From SG8-4 sp964598225 (lineage in GTDB: Bacteria > Planctomycetota > Phycisphaerae > Sedimentisphaerales > Anaerobacaceae): a DNA stretch of 64,000 nucleotides. Positions 1 through 6,995 of this stretch are shown one piece after another (within the stretch, counting starts at the first letter, position 1; the number at the start of each line of letters is the position of its first letter). Location of the stretch: NCBI GenBank assembly GCA_964598225.1, contig CAZRBG010000028.1, forward strand, positions 1 to 64,000. Reading direction: 5' to 3'. A program made the position numbers and the translations under genes. The notes beneath the pieces are model-generated. The model did not search any database and had not been told where the DNA came from. It worked only from the letters and a program-made list of their open reading frames with translations.

Positions 1-2
1 GG

Positions 3-1163
3 CTCCGGCCCATCGTCGGTAAAGTTCCGGCCCCCGGCGGAAAGGTCATGGCACGCCAGATGCCCATCAAGGGTATCAAGGGACTGCGCGCCGCCGACGT
101 GCTCGTCGAGGTTCGCGGCCAGGACATGGACGTCCTCGACGATCTGGCCCGACGCACCGCCCAGACGATGGAAGGGCTTGGGCAGTTCCGTAACGTCTCG
201 GTGTCGATGGACATCACCAAGCCCGAGTACCAGGTCCGGGTGGACCGCACCAAGGCGGCCGAGTTGGGCGTATCCGTCGCGGACCTCTCCGGCACGCTGC
301 GTTCGTTGATCACCGGCGCGGTCGTCAGCCGCTACCGCGAGGCCGGGGAGTACTACGACATGCGCGTGCTGGTTCCCGAAAGCGGCTTCACGTCACGGAA
401 GGATGTCGCGAACCTGGTCGTCTCCGGCAGCGGCGGCGACGCCATCCGCGTCCGCGACGTGGCGGACGTTCGAGAAGCCGTCGGGCCGGTGGAGATCGTT
501 CGTCAGAACCAGGTCAAGCAGGTCACGGTTGAGGCCAGCACCGCGGGTGTCGATCTGGCCACCGCCATGGCCGCATTGCGCCCGGCGCTGGATGATCTGG
601 ACCGCCCGGCGGGCTACGAGTTCGACTTCGGCGGACAAGTCGAATTGATGGCCGACATGCGACAGGCCGTCATCGCCGTGGTCGCCTTCGCGGTGTTCTT
701 CTCGTTCATCGTCCTGACGGTGCAGTTCAACAGCGTCAAGCTTCCGGTCCTGATCCTGGGCAGCGCCCCCTTCTGCCTGACCGGCCTGGTGTTCGGCCTG
801 TACGTCTCCGGCCTAGCATTCGGTGCGACGGTGCTGATCGGCATCCTGGTGGTGATCGCCCTGACCGTCAATGACGGCGTGCTGCTGATGACCTTCGCCG
901 AGGAACTCCACCAGCGACAGGGCTTGGCCGGCCGCGATGCCGTCCTCCAGGCCGCCAAGATTCGACTCCGCCCCCGGCTGATGACCACGATCACCACGAT
1001 GATCGGCTTCACGCCCCTAGCCCTGAACCTCGGCGAGGGCGCGGACATGCTCCAGCCCATGGCCATCGGAGCTATCGGCGGCCTGGCCACCGAAGCCGTC
1101 GTGGCCCTGTTTCTCATGCCGTGCATGTACGTTGTGTTTACACGCGGACGGTCAGCGTCATGA
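3..1163 (+). CDS. RND efflux transporter, C-terminal part (5' end outside window)
   Basis: C-terminal portion of an HAE1/AcrB-type RND inner-membrane exporter, which uses the proton gradient to drive export through a tripartite pump. The reading frame is open from base 3, upstream of the first ATG at 48, so the gene enters from outside the window. The visible part shows a periplasmic porter region, then five hydrophobic segments (roughly residues 205-228, 234-256, 259-281, 316-332 and 339-366 counted from the ATG at 48). The fourth-segment area carries TVNDGVLL, matching the family VVNNAILL region. It is very G+C rich in third positions, in sharp contrast to the AT-rich kilobase that follows, so the composition boundary falls at its stop codon. 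It shares an ATGA overlap with the next fragment. Family assignment is sure; the substrate is unknown. Confidence 0.92.
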   Translation, partial: LRPIVGKVPAPGGKVMARQMPIKGIKGLRAADVLVEVRGQDMDVLDDLARRTAQTMEGLGQFRNVSVSMDITKPEYQVRVDRTKAAELGVSVADLSGTLRSLITGAVVSRYREAGEYYDMRVLVPESGFTSRKDVANLVVSGSGGDAIRVRDVADVREAVGPVEIVRQNQVKQVTVEASTAGVDLATAMAALRPALDDLDRPAGYEFDFGGQVELMADMRQAVIAVVAFAVFFSFIVLTVQFNSVKLPVLILGSAPFCLTGLVFGLYVSGLAFGATVLIGILVVIALTVNDGVLLMTFAEELHQRQGLAGRDAVLQAAKIRLRPRLMTTITTMIGFTPLALNLGEGADMLQPMAIGAIGGLATEAVVALFLMPCMYVVFTRGRSAS

Positions 1164-1453
1164 AATCATCCCAGATCAACTTTGGTATGGAACAACATAG
1201 CAAGGATTCCAAAAAAGATAGGAACACGAAAATCTTAAAAAAGGCGAATAAAGCAGTGCCTTGGCCTTCTTTCCTTAATGATGTTCTGATTTGTTCGTTG
1301 GGCGCATACGGAGGTCCGGAGGCACACGTGAGTGTGTACCTGGATCAAATGGTTGTAAAACGAAAATATCTCAGTGAGGAAGAGTTAATCGAGCTGATCG
1401 CTCTGTGCAGTATTCTCCCGGAGCGGGAAGCGGGGTCGCATCTTAAATATTGA
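1160..1453 (+). pseudogene. Chromate transporter (ChrA) N-terminal fragment
   Basis: A 97-codon frame starting in an ATGA overlap with the RND gene. After a lysine-rich start, residues about 30-85 resemble the first part of ChrA (CHR family): a GAYGGPEAH stretch like the family FGGPxAH motif, then KRKYLSEEELIELIALCSIL, like the segment before the family LPGPTSTQ motif. At that point the frame reads PEREAGSHLKY and stops. A +1 shift would read SPGAGSG, so a frameshift is possible. The roughly 150-400 residues of membrane domain expected in ChrA are absent. It is probably a dead remnant. Its stop codon lies in the left arm of the inverted repeat at 1446-1547. Confidence 0.6.
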
Positions 1454-1547
1454 TTCCGCTGATAAACCCATGAAAACCGGCAAAACACCCTCGTTTTTGA
1501 TAGCGCCAGTGCATGTCACAAGGGGTTTTTCCGCGGAATCAAATATT
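1446..1547. repeat. Imperfect inverted repeat after the chrA fragment
   Basis: Left arm AATATTGATTCCGC (1446-1459) pairs with right arm GCGGAATCAAATATT (1533-1547) with a one-base bulge. Pairing continues imperfectly inward (AAACCC on the left, GGGGTTTTT on the right). The loop of about 70 bases has no gene. It may be a small non-autonomous element or a long hairpin; the left arm contains the stop of the chrA fragment. Confidence 0.5.
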
Positions 1548-1600
1548 AACTATTGCGACACTCTATAATAAAAGGGTGCGTACTTTCTCCCTTAAGATAA

Positions 1601-1645
1601 CGCTGGTGTGGGCTGGCTTGTGCCCGACCGCCCCACAGATCAGCG
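1601..1645. repeat. Hairpin-forming inverted repeat upstream of brnTA
   Basis: CGCTG-TGTGGG (1601-1612) pairs with CCCACA-CAGCG (1632-1645), with short bulges and a 19-base loop. It ends about 20 bases before the brnT promoter. It could be a terminator for upstream transcription or a piece of a G+C-rich intergenic repeat. Confidence 0.4.
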
Positions 1646-1666
1646 CTCTGTCCAAATGTTTTTTAC

Positions 1667-1695
1667 TTGCAACAACATTATATAGGCAATATAAT
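1667..1695 (+). promoter_or_regulatory. Sigma-70 type promoter of brnT, predicted leaderless
   Basis: TTGCAA (1667-1672), a 17-base spacer and a perfect TATAAT (1690-1695). The brnT ATG begins at 1702, six bases after the -10 box, so transcription should begin at or within a base or two of the start codon. No Shine-Dalgarno sequence is present, consistent with a leaderless mRNA. Confidence 0.65.
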
Positions 1696-1701
1696 AACAA
1701 T

Positions 1702-1992
1702 ATGGATGAAATAAAATTTTCGTGGGATGATCGCAAAGAACGGGATAACCAGCGGAAGCATGGTGTTTCCTTTGACGAAGCTGTTACTGTATTCGCAGAT
1801 GAAAATGCCAGACTTAAGCACGATCCCGATTATTCGACAAAAGAAGATCGTTTCATCCTGCTTGGCTTCAGCGCTAAGCTCAGAATTCTTGTTGTGGTTC
1901 ACGCTTACCGACAGGATGAACAGGAAATAAGACTAATTTCGGCACGCAAAGCGACTCGAAATGAAAAGAAGCAATATGGACAGTTCCTATGA
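1702..1992 (+). CDS. brnT: BrnT family type II toxin
   Basis: A 96-residue BrnT toxin, a RelE-fold ribonuclease family that blocks growth by cutting mRNA when its antitoxin is lost. The full family pattern is visible: FSWDDRKERDNQRKHGVSFD at the N-terminus, a central EDRFILLG, the RILVVVHAYR strand and the C-terminal RLISARKATRNEKKQY. A longer frame is open back to 1513 but contains the promoter, so ATG 1702 is chosen. It overlaps brnA by four bases (ATGA), giving the usual toxin-then-antitoxin order. Both genes look intact, although they sit between a chrA remnant and enolase in AT-rich DNA, suggesting acquisition. In the family, the BrnA-BrnT complex represses its own promoter. Confidence 0.9.
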   Translation: MDEIKFSWDDRKERDNQRKHGVSFDEAVTVFADENARLKHDPDYSTKEDRFILLGFSAKLRILVVVHAYRQDEQEIRLISARKATRNEKKQYGQFL

Positions 1993-2201
1993 GAAAAGAA
2001 TATGACTTTTCAGATTCAGTGCGAAATCCTTATGCCAAGCATCTTAAGAAACAGGTGACTCTTCGCATCAACACTGATGCGATCACCTACTTTAAGTCTT
2101 TGGCGTCTGAAACAGGTATTCCGTACCAGAATTTAATCAATCTATATCTTACAGAATGCGCTCATTCGGGCAAGAAACTTGCACTCAAGTGGATTCAATG
2201 A
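1989..2201 (+). CDS. brnA: BrnA-like ribbon-helix-helix antitoxin
   Basis: A 70-residue partner of BrnT. After a short variable region that should contact the toxin (residues 1-20), a ribbon-helix-helix DNA-binding segment follows: KKQVTLRINTDAITYFKSLA, then ETGIPYQNLINLYLTE, typical of BrnA/CopG antitoxins. The start ATG overlaps the brnT stop (ATGA), implying coupled translation. Its expected job is to neutralise BrnT and, with it, to repress the promoter at 1667-1695. The C-terminus (KLALKWIQ) is slightly longer than the DNA-binding core needs. Identification rests on the pair context plus the RHH pattern. Confidence 0.85.
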   Translation: MRKEYDFSDSVRNPYAKHLKKQVTLRINTDAITYFKSLASETGIPYQNLINLYLTECAHSGKKLALKWIQ

Positions 2202-2285
2202 CTTCCACAAAAACTGGTCGTCAACTGATGAAAGCCCTGTCAAACAGTGTTTTTCCTGCATGTGAGAAGCTTGTCCAATCGGTTC

Positions 2286-2314
2286 TTGACGGATAGCGGG
2301 AAAAGCTGTAGATT
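2286..2314 (+). promoter_or_regulatory. Putative promoter of eno
   Basis: TTGACG (2286-2291), a 17-base spacer and TAGATT (2309-2314). This gives an untranslated leader of about 65 bases before the eno start. The 184-base gap before eno (2202-2385) shows nothing else. Confidence 0.45.
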
Positions 2315-2385
2315 CTGGCCGAAAACGTGAGTTGGCACGTGAAAAGTGAAACTCTTACTCTGAAGTTAAGGAAAGGACATATTAG

Positions 2386-3672
2386 ATGTTTACACTGATA
2401 ATTGACGTAACGGCCAGGGAGATTCTGGATTCGCGGGGAAATCCGACTGTTGAGGTCGATGTAATGCTCGAGGACGGCGGGTTCGGCAGGGCCGCTGTTC
2501 CTTCCGGGGCCAGCACGGGGGCTTATGAAGCCGTCGAGCTGCGCGACACCAAGGCCAAGCGATACATGGGCAAGGGCGTCGAGCAGGCGGTCAAGAACGT
2601 CAACGAGACGATCGCCAAGGAAGTGATCGGGATGGATGCCTGCGCGCAGGAAGAGCTCGACAAGCTCATGATCGACCTCGACGGCACGCCGAACAAGGGC
2701 AAGTTAGGCGCCAACGCGATTCTGGGCGTTTCGTTAGCCGCGGCTAAAGCCGCCGCGGATTCGGCCGGGCTGCCTCTCTACAGATACCTCGGCGGGTGCG
2801 GCGCGAATATCCTGCCGGTGCCGATGATGAACATCCTCAACGGCGGGAAACACGCCGACAACAACGTCGATTTCCAGGAATTCATGATTATGCCGATAGG
2901 CGCAAAGACGTTCCCGGATGCCTTGCGGATGGGCGCTGAGACATTCCACGCGTTAAAGAAGGTCCTCGGCGGCAAAGGTTATGCAACGAGCGTCGGCGAT
3001 GAAGGCGGCTTTGCTCCATCGCTCAAGAGCAACGAAGAAGCGCTCGATGTCGTCGCCGAGGCCGTTAAGAAGGCCGGTTACAAGCCCGGCAAGGATATCT
3101 CCATCGCCCTGGACCCGGCGGCGACCGAGATGTTCGACGAGAAGAGCAAGGACTACAGCTTCTTCAAGTCCGCTCCGGACAAGCGCGTCTCCTCGGACGA
3201 AATGGTGAAACACTGGGCCGGATGGGCCGAGAAGTATCCGATCATTTCTATCGAGGACGGCTTGGCCGAGGACGACTGGGACGGCTGGGCGAAGCTGAAA
3301 AATAAGATCGGCGACAAAATCCAACTCGTCGGCGACGATCTGTTCGTAACCAACACCGAGCGCCTGGCGAAAGGGATCAAGCTCGACTGCGCCAACTCAA
3401 TTTTGATCAAGCTCAATCAGATCGGCACTCTCACCGAGACTTTCGAGGCGATCAACATGGCCGGAAGAGCCGGCTGGACGGCAGTCATCAGCCATCGAAG
3501 CGGCGAAACCGAGGACAGCACCATCGCAGACCTCGCCGTAGCGACGGGCGTCGGCCAGATCAAGACCGGTTCTCTGTGCCGAACCGACCGAATCTGCAAG
3601 TACAACCAGCTCCTGAGGATCAACGAAGACCTCGGCGACGCCGCCCAATACGCCGGCTTTATGTTCGAGTAA
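2386..3672 (+). CDS. eno: Enolase
   Basis: Phosphopyruvate hydratase of glycolysis, converting 2-phosphoglycerate to phosphoenolpyruvate in the cytosol. The 428 residues match the usual length. The N-terminal domain opens with DVTAREILDSRGNPTVEVDV. The mobile loop is PSGASTG, the catalytic-acid segment is SVGDEGGFAPS, SIEDGLAEDDW holds a metal-ligand region, and LIKLNQIGT carries the catalytic lysine. The family signature reads ISHRSGETEDSTIADLAVA. A good ribosome site (AAGGAAAGGA) precedes ATG 2386. It appears monocistronic between two toxin-antitoxin loci. Minor departure: SLCRTDRICKYNQ has cysteines where SLSRTDRIAKYNQ is usual. Confidence 0.98.
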   Translation: MFTLIIDVTAREILDSRGNPTVEVDVMLEDGGFGRAAVPSGASTGAYEAVELRDTKAKRYMGKGVEQAVKNVNETIAKEVIGMDACAQEELDKLMIDLDGTPNKGKLGANAILGVSLAAAKAAADSAGLPLYRYLGGCGANILPVPMMNILNGGKHADNNVDFQEFMIMPIGAKTFPDALRMGAETFHALKKVLGGKGYATSVGDEGGFAPSLKSNEEALDVVAEAVKKAGYKPGKDISIALDPAATEMFDEKSKDYSFFKSAPDKRVSSDEMVKHWAGWAEKYPIISIEDGLAEDDWDGWAKLKNKIGDKIQLVGDDLFVTNTERLAKGIKLDCANSILIKLNQIGTLTETFEAINMAGRAGWTAVISHRSGETEDSTIADLAVATGVGQIKTGSLCRTDRICKYNQLLRINEDLGDAAQYAGFMFE

Positions 3673-3699
3673 ATGTCAGGCGAAAGACGATCTTCTCCG

Positions 3700-3728
3700 T
3701 TGGTTTGCAAGCTGTGTCATGCTATAAT
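3700..3728 (+). promoter_or_regulatory. Putative promoter ahead of the decayed toxin-antitoxin module
   Basis: TTGGTT (3700-3705), a 17-base spacer and a perfect TATAAT (3723-3728). It would have driven the antitoxin remnant and may now drive the two amidohydrolase genes downstream. Confidence 0.45.
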
Positions 3729-3791
3729 TGTGATAGTGGTCGAACGAAAAGTGTATGGTATATAGGGCTGTAAAGCATTTTGAGGTTACCC

Positions 3792-3991
3792 ATGACGAAA
3801 GTCCAAAACTGGAGCGAGAGGTCAAATAGTTGACAGCCAGCGAGCTTGCAGCCTTCAGAAGGTGGTTTAACGAGTACGATTCTGTTGAGTGGGACAAACA
3901 GGTCGAACGGGATGCCGCCGCCGGTAAGTTTGACAGGCTGGCAGAGAAAGCCCTTGCGGATCACAAAGAGGGAAGGACCGAAGAGATTTGA
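3792..3991 (+). pseudogene. Decayed antitoxin of a RelE-type module
   Basis: ATG 3792 begins MTKVQN, after which one missing base shifts the frame. The family sequence continues as LEREVK from 3809, meets an in-frame TAG at 3827-3829 where glutamine (CAG) is expected, and then runs cleanly as LTASELAAFRRWFNEYDS, EWDKQVERDAAAGKFDRLAE and KALADHKEGRTEEI to the stop at 3989-3991. This matches small antitoxins that precede RelE/HigB-like toxins (recognised by pattern only). One frameshift plus one nonsense change in 200 bases, with the rest well conserved, indicates recent inactivation. The toxin remnant follows with overlap. Confidence 0.65.
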
Positions 3992-4066
3992 AGAATTTCG
4001 CGTCACCCGACTTCTGGATCGGAAGCCATGCCGAGTACGACAAGATTATTGGCTGATAGGGAAAAA
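3988..4066 (+). pseudogene. Truncated RelE/HigB-like toxin remnant
   Basis: Overlapping the antitoxin stop, codons from 3988 read LKNFASPDFW, the usual start of RelE-type toxins paired with this antitoxin family. The frame then shifts and a second stretch (4028-4066, AMPSTTRLLADREK) resembles the family LPxxxRxLADKxFxLLK region. Everything after that is gone. The Shine-Dalgarno of the following amidohydrolase (AAGGAG, 4065-4070) begins in the last bases of this remnant, so the deletion joined a toxin stub to the next gene. Confidence 0.5.
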
Positions 4067-4078
4067 GGAGATGGCGGG

Positions 4079-4993
4079 ATGGCAAAGGTTGACCGAAGAC
4101 GTTTTCTGCAAGGCTCGCTCGTGGCGGCGGCGGGAGCCGGTCTCGGTGCGCAGGCTGAAACATCGCCGGCCGGCCGGAGCGAACCGGATTCACGGCCTGC
4201 GATCATCGATACTAACGTGTATCTCTCACGCTGGCCGTTTCGCAGCATTGAAGGGGATGATGCCGCCGAGCTTGTTGAACTGCTCAGCCGGCGGGGAGTT
4301 ACCCAGGCCTGGGCCGGGAGTTTCGACGGCGTCTTTCACAAAGATCTCGCCGCCGTCAACGCGCGGTTGGCCGACGACTGCCGCACCTACGGTAAGAACC
4401 TGCTGCTGCCTTTCGGCTCGATCAATCCAAAGCTGCCGGACTGGGAGCTGGACCTGCGCCGCTGTCACGAAGAACACCGAATGCCGGGCGTCCGGCTGCA
4501 TCCGAATTATCATTGTTATACCCTGGACGATCCGGCTTTCCTCCGGCTGCTGCATGCGGCTTCGGAACGCGGCATGATCGTCCAGATAGCGGCATGGATG
4601 GAAGACGAGCGTCATCAGAATCCCCTGATGGCCGTACCGACGGTTGATCCGGCGCCGCTGGCGAAGCACTCGGGCGAATTGCCCGATTTGCGGATCGTCC
4701 TGCTCAACGGCGTTCACGTGCCGACAGACAGGCGACTGCCGGCGCTGGTCGAAGCGGGACAGGTGTTCTTCGACCTGGCCAGACTGGAGCTGATCGAGGG
4801 GCTGGCCGGGCTGTTGAAACGCGTACCGGTCGAGCGGATTCTATTCGGCTCTTACTCGCCGATGTTCTACTTCGAGTCAACGCTCCTCAAGCTGCGCGAA
4901 TCGGTGCTGAACGAATCGCAAACCGAGAAAATCCTCAAAGCAAACGCTGCCCGGCTGCTTGTCGCATCGAGACCGGAGGCCGGAAGACCATGA
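4079..4993 (+). CDS. Tat-exported amidohydrolase-2 family protein
   Basis: A 304-residue metal-dependent hydrolase-like protein (amidohydrolase 2, TIM barrel). It starts with a Tat-type leader: KVDRRRFLQGS, then an alanine/glycine-rich h-region. ATG 4079 is chosen because AAGGAG (4065-4070) lies eight bases upstream and the twin arginine falls at residue 6. An upstream in-frame ATG at 4028 belongs to the toxin remnant. The first metal motif is degenerate: the expected DxHxH reads DTNVY. RLHPNYHCY and GSYSPMFYF occupy the later strand positions, where HP and GxDxP motifs usually sit. Activity is therefore uncertain and may be lost or altered. It overlaps the next paralogue by ATGA, suggesting the two act together. 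Confidence 0.8.
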   Translation: MAKVDRRRFLQGSLVAAAGAGLGAQAETSPAGRSEPDSRPAIIDTNVYLSRWPFRSIEGDDAAELVELLSRRGVTQAWAGSFDGVFHKDLAAVNARLADDCRTYGKNLLLPFGSINPKLPDWELDLRRCHEEHRMPGVRLHPNYHCYTLDDPAFLRLLHAASERGMIVQIAAWMEDERHQNPLMAVPTVDPAPLAKHSGELPDLRIVLLNGVHVPTDRRLPALVEAGQVFFDLARLELIEGLAGLLKRVPVERILFGSYSPMFYFESTLLKLRESVLNESQTEKILKANAARLLVASRPEAGRP

Positions 4994-5793
4994 GAATCTG
5001 GGACCTGCACTGCCACCTGCCGTCCAAACAAATGCCGTCGGGGACTTTCACCGAGCAGTTGGAGCGAATGCTGGAGATCGCCGGGCGGGTAGGGATCGAG
5101 AAGCTCGGCTTGTTTCTTCGCACCGGAAAGCAGGACGGCCCGAACAGCGACCGGGAAATCATGCGCGCGCTGACGAAGTACGAGGGGCGCGTGTTCGGCT
5201 TCATCTGGTGCGATTTGTTCGAGGTTCAGGAAAGTATCGATAAACTGAAGCGCTGGATCGGGGACGGGCCGATGATCGGCCTTAAGCTCGGTGGCTACAG
5301 CGGCATCTGTAACAAGCCCGAGTACGATCCCGTGTTTCGCCGGGCAATTGAATTGAAAGCCGTTATCTACCAGCACACCTGGATCAAGCTGGGAGGGGAT
5401 CCGCCGCACCCCGGCGGAGGTAACCTCCCTAAGGAATCGACGCCTGCCCATCTGGTCGAGGTAGCCGCGCGTTACCCCGACTACCCGATGATCTGCGGGC
5501 ACACCGGCGGCGACTGGGAACTGGGCATCCGCATCGTCCGGGCATCACGAAATCTCTCGGTCGGAGTCGGCGGCGGCTATCCCACTCGCGGACAGGTCGA
5601 GATGGCGGTTCGGGAGCTGGGCGCCGAGCGGGTGATCTACGGCAGCGACGTCACGGGGCGCAGCTTTGCAACGCAATTGGGCAAAGTTCACGGCGCCCGA
5701 ATCTCCGAGAGGCAAAAATCCCTCATCTTCAGCGAAAACTTCCACCGCCTGTTGCGCCCCATCCTGAAGACAAAAGGCATCAAGCTCAAATAG
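4990..5793 (+). CDS. Amidohydrolase-2 family protein
   Basis: A 267-residue cytosolic member of the amidohydrolase 2 family, with no leader. The metal-binding start motif is intact (WDLHCHL, residues 4-10). Further strands carry GLKLGGYSGI, YQHTWIK, CGHTGGDW and YGSDVTGRS, matching the histidine and aspartate ligand positions of the family. The start ATG overlaps the stop of the preceding exported paralogue (ATGA), so the genes are translationally coupled. The pair may work on one substrate on either side of the membrane, or one may be a non-catalytic partner. The substrate cannot be told from sequence. Confidence 0.82.
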   Translation: MRIWDLHCHLPSKQMPSGTFTEQLERMLEIAGRVGIEKLGLFLRTGKQDGPNSDREIMRALTKYEGRVFGFIWCDLFEVQESIDKLKRWIGDGPMIGLKLGGYSGICNKPEYDPVFRRAIELKAVIYQHTWIKLGGDPPHPGGGNLPKESTPAHLVEVAARYPDYPMICGHTGGDWELGIRIVRASRNLSVGVGGGYPTRGQVEMAVRELGAERVIYGSDVTGRSFATQLGKVHGARISERQKSLIFSENFHRLLRPILKTKGIKLK

Positions 5794-6335
5794 CTAATGT
5801 AAACCAATAAAGTTGCTTTTATTGACTTATGCTCTTCTGAATGAATCTCTCACTTCTCGCTCAGTGCATAAGTTTCGCGCTCTGCTTTTTCATTTAGAAC
5901 AGGAATATCTGTGCTGATTTGACCTTTGTCGGATGTTTGTGCAGATGGGGTGGGAGAGGTCACAGGTTTGGACGGTTTTGGTTGTTAGGTCGGTGAGTTT
6001 TTGCTCGCCGACTTCCACGCCGAGGCCGGGGCTTTGGGAGACCCGGGTGATTGCGTTTTCGACGGCGATGGGTTTTTTGAGGATGGGTGCGGCGACCAAC
6101 GGAGGGCCATTTAGGACGGCGGCGCCGTCGTTTGTGATCTTGATCACCACCGCCGGCTGCCCGGAAGCCCCCAGCCGCGTGGTAAAGGATTTAAAATACG
6201 GCCTGGTCGGTTATTCAAGCGGGTAAATATCTATGGATTTGATTTTCATCCGTATCCCTGTTTGAGTTCAAGTTGCGAGCCGTCATCCCGGCTCATCTAT
6301 GCCCCCTAATTCTCATGAATATACTGCACGCGGGT
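5794..6335. other. Intergenic stretch with one gene remnant
   Basis: About 540 bases between convergent transcription units. Apart from the minus-strand remnant at 5890-6210 I see only a weak hairpin near 5811-5825 (AATAAA...TTTTATT) just after the amidohydrolase stop, which could serve as a terminator. Confidence 0.4.
5890..6210 (-). pseudogene. Possible C-terminal remnant of a mandelate racemase/enolase-superfamily enzyme
   Basis: On the minus strand the frame is open from 6210 to 5890 without a credible start or ribosome site. The segment KKPIAVENAITRVSQSPGLG followed by VEVGEQKLTDL resembles the C-terminal tail of mandelate racemase-type dehydratases and epimerases, where a GYxxVPxxPGLGVEVDEEKL-like stretch ends the protein. 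Upstream, VVIKITNDGAAVLNGPPLV may be the preceding strand region. Nothing of the barrel is present. The assignment is by pattern only; it could also be a non-coding shadow. Confidence 0.3.
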
Positions 6336-6995
6336 TCAGCACTGTCTGAAATGCTCCACAAAGTCCTTGAGCTTCCGGGCGTCTTTGACACCCGGTGTGG
6401 TTTCCACGGCGGAAATGAGATCGACGCCATAGGGCTTGACAGCGTCTGTGGCCCGCTTGACGTTTTCCCGGTTAATTCCTCCGGCGAGAACGACGGGAAC
6501 ATCCACTTTCACTACCACCTGTCGGGCGATATCCCAATTCAACGGCACGCCGGTTCCGGCGGGCATCGTCTCGGTTCTGGAGTCCAGCAACAGCCCGTCG
6601 ATGCCGCACCCGGCATACGCTCGAGCCTCGGACACTATCCCCTCGCTTTGTTCGCTTTCTTCGGCGGAGATGCGCAGTGCTTTAACAACGCGCACCGCCG
6701 GTAATCCGTTTACGATCTTGCGAACATCTTCAACGGTCTCATCCCCGTGGAGCTGAAGCGCAGCGGGTCGAAGCTGCTCGGCCAACGCGACTACCTTGGC
6801 GACTGCTCCGGTGGTGACCAGGACCGCCGTCGTATATGGCGGCACTCCGGCGATCAAATGCCTTGCGTGGGTCGGCTCGATATTCCAGGGCACAGGAACC
6901 GGGTAATCCACGACGAATCCCACGGCGTCAACACCGGCTTCGAGGCATAGCTGGAGGTCCGTTTGAGTGCGAATTCCACATATCTTCACTCTCAC
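6336..6995 (-). CDS. trpF: Phosphoribosylanthranilate isomerase
   Basis: A 219-residue TIM-barrel enzyme of tryptophan synthesis, converting phosphoribosylanthranilate to CdRP. Family features: VKICGIR at the start (catalytic Cys), LQLHGDE, LLLDSRT with the catalytic Asp, a phosphate-binding AGTG, VLAGGINREN and a C-terminal GVDLISAVETTPGVKD. The region after the first strand reads GFVVDYPVPVPWN where most bacteria have GFVF..SPR, a variant I associate with archaeal and deep-branching bacterial sequences. It is the last gene of the trp block; its start overlaps the trpC stop by four bases. Confidence 0.93.
   Translation of the reverse strand: MRVKICGIRTQTDLQLCLEAGVDAVGFVVDYPVPVPWNIEPTHARHLIAGVPPYTTAVLVTTGAVAKVVALAEQLRPAALQLHGDETVEDVRKIVNGLPAVRVVKALRISAEESEQSEGIVSEARAYAGCGIDGLLLDSRTETMPAGTGVPLNWDIARQVVVKVDVPVVLAGGINRENVKRATDAVKPYGVDLISAVETTPGVKDARKLKDFVEHFRQC

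Noticed and set aside
614..1126. Minus-strand frame of 170 codons opposite the RND gene
   Set aside because: Shadow of a G+C-biased coding region; the plus-strand RND motifs are unambiguous.
1513..1701. N-terminal extension of BrnT
   Set aside because: It covers a hairpin and the promoter; the family start is at 1702.
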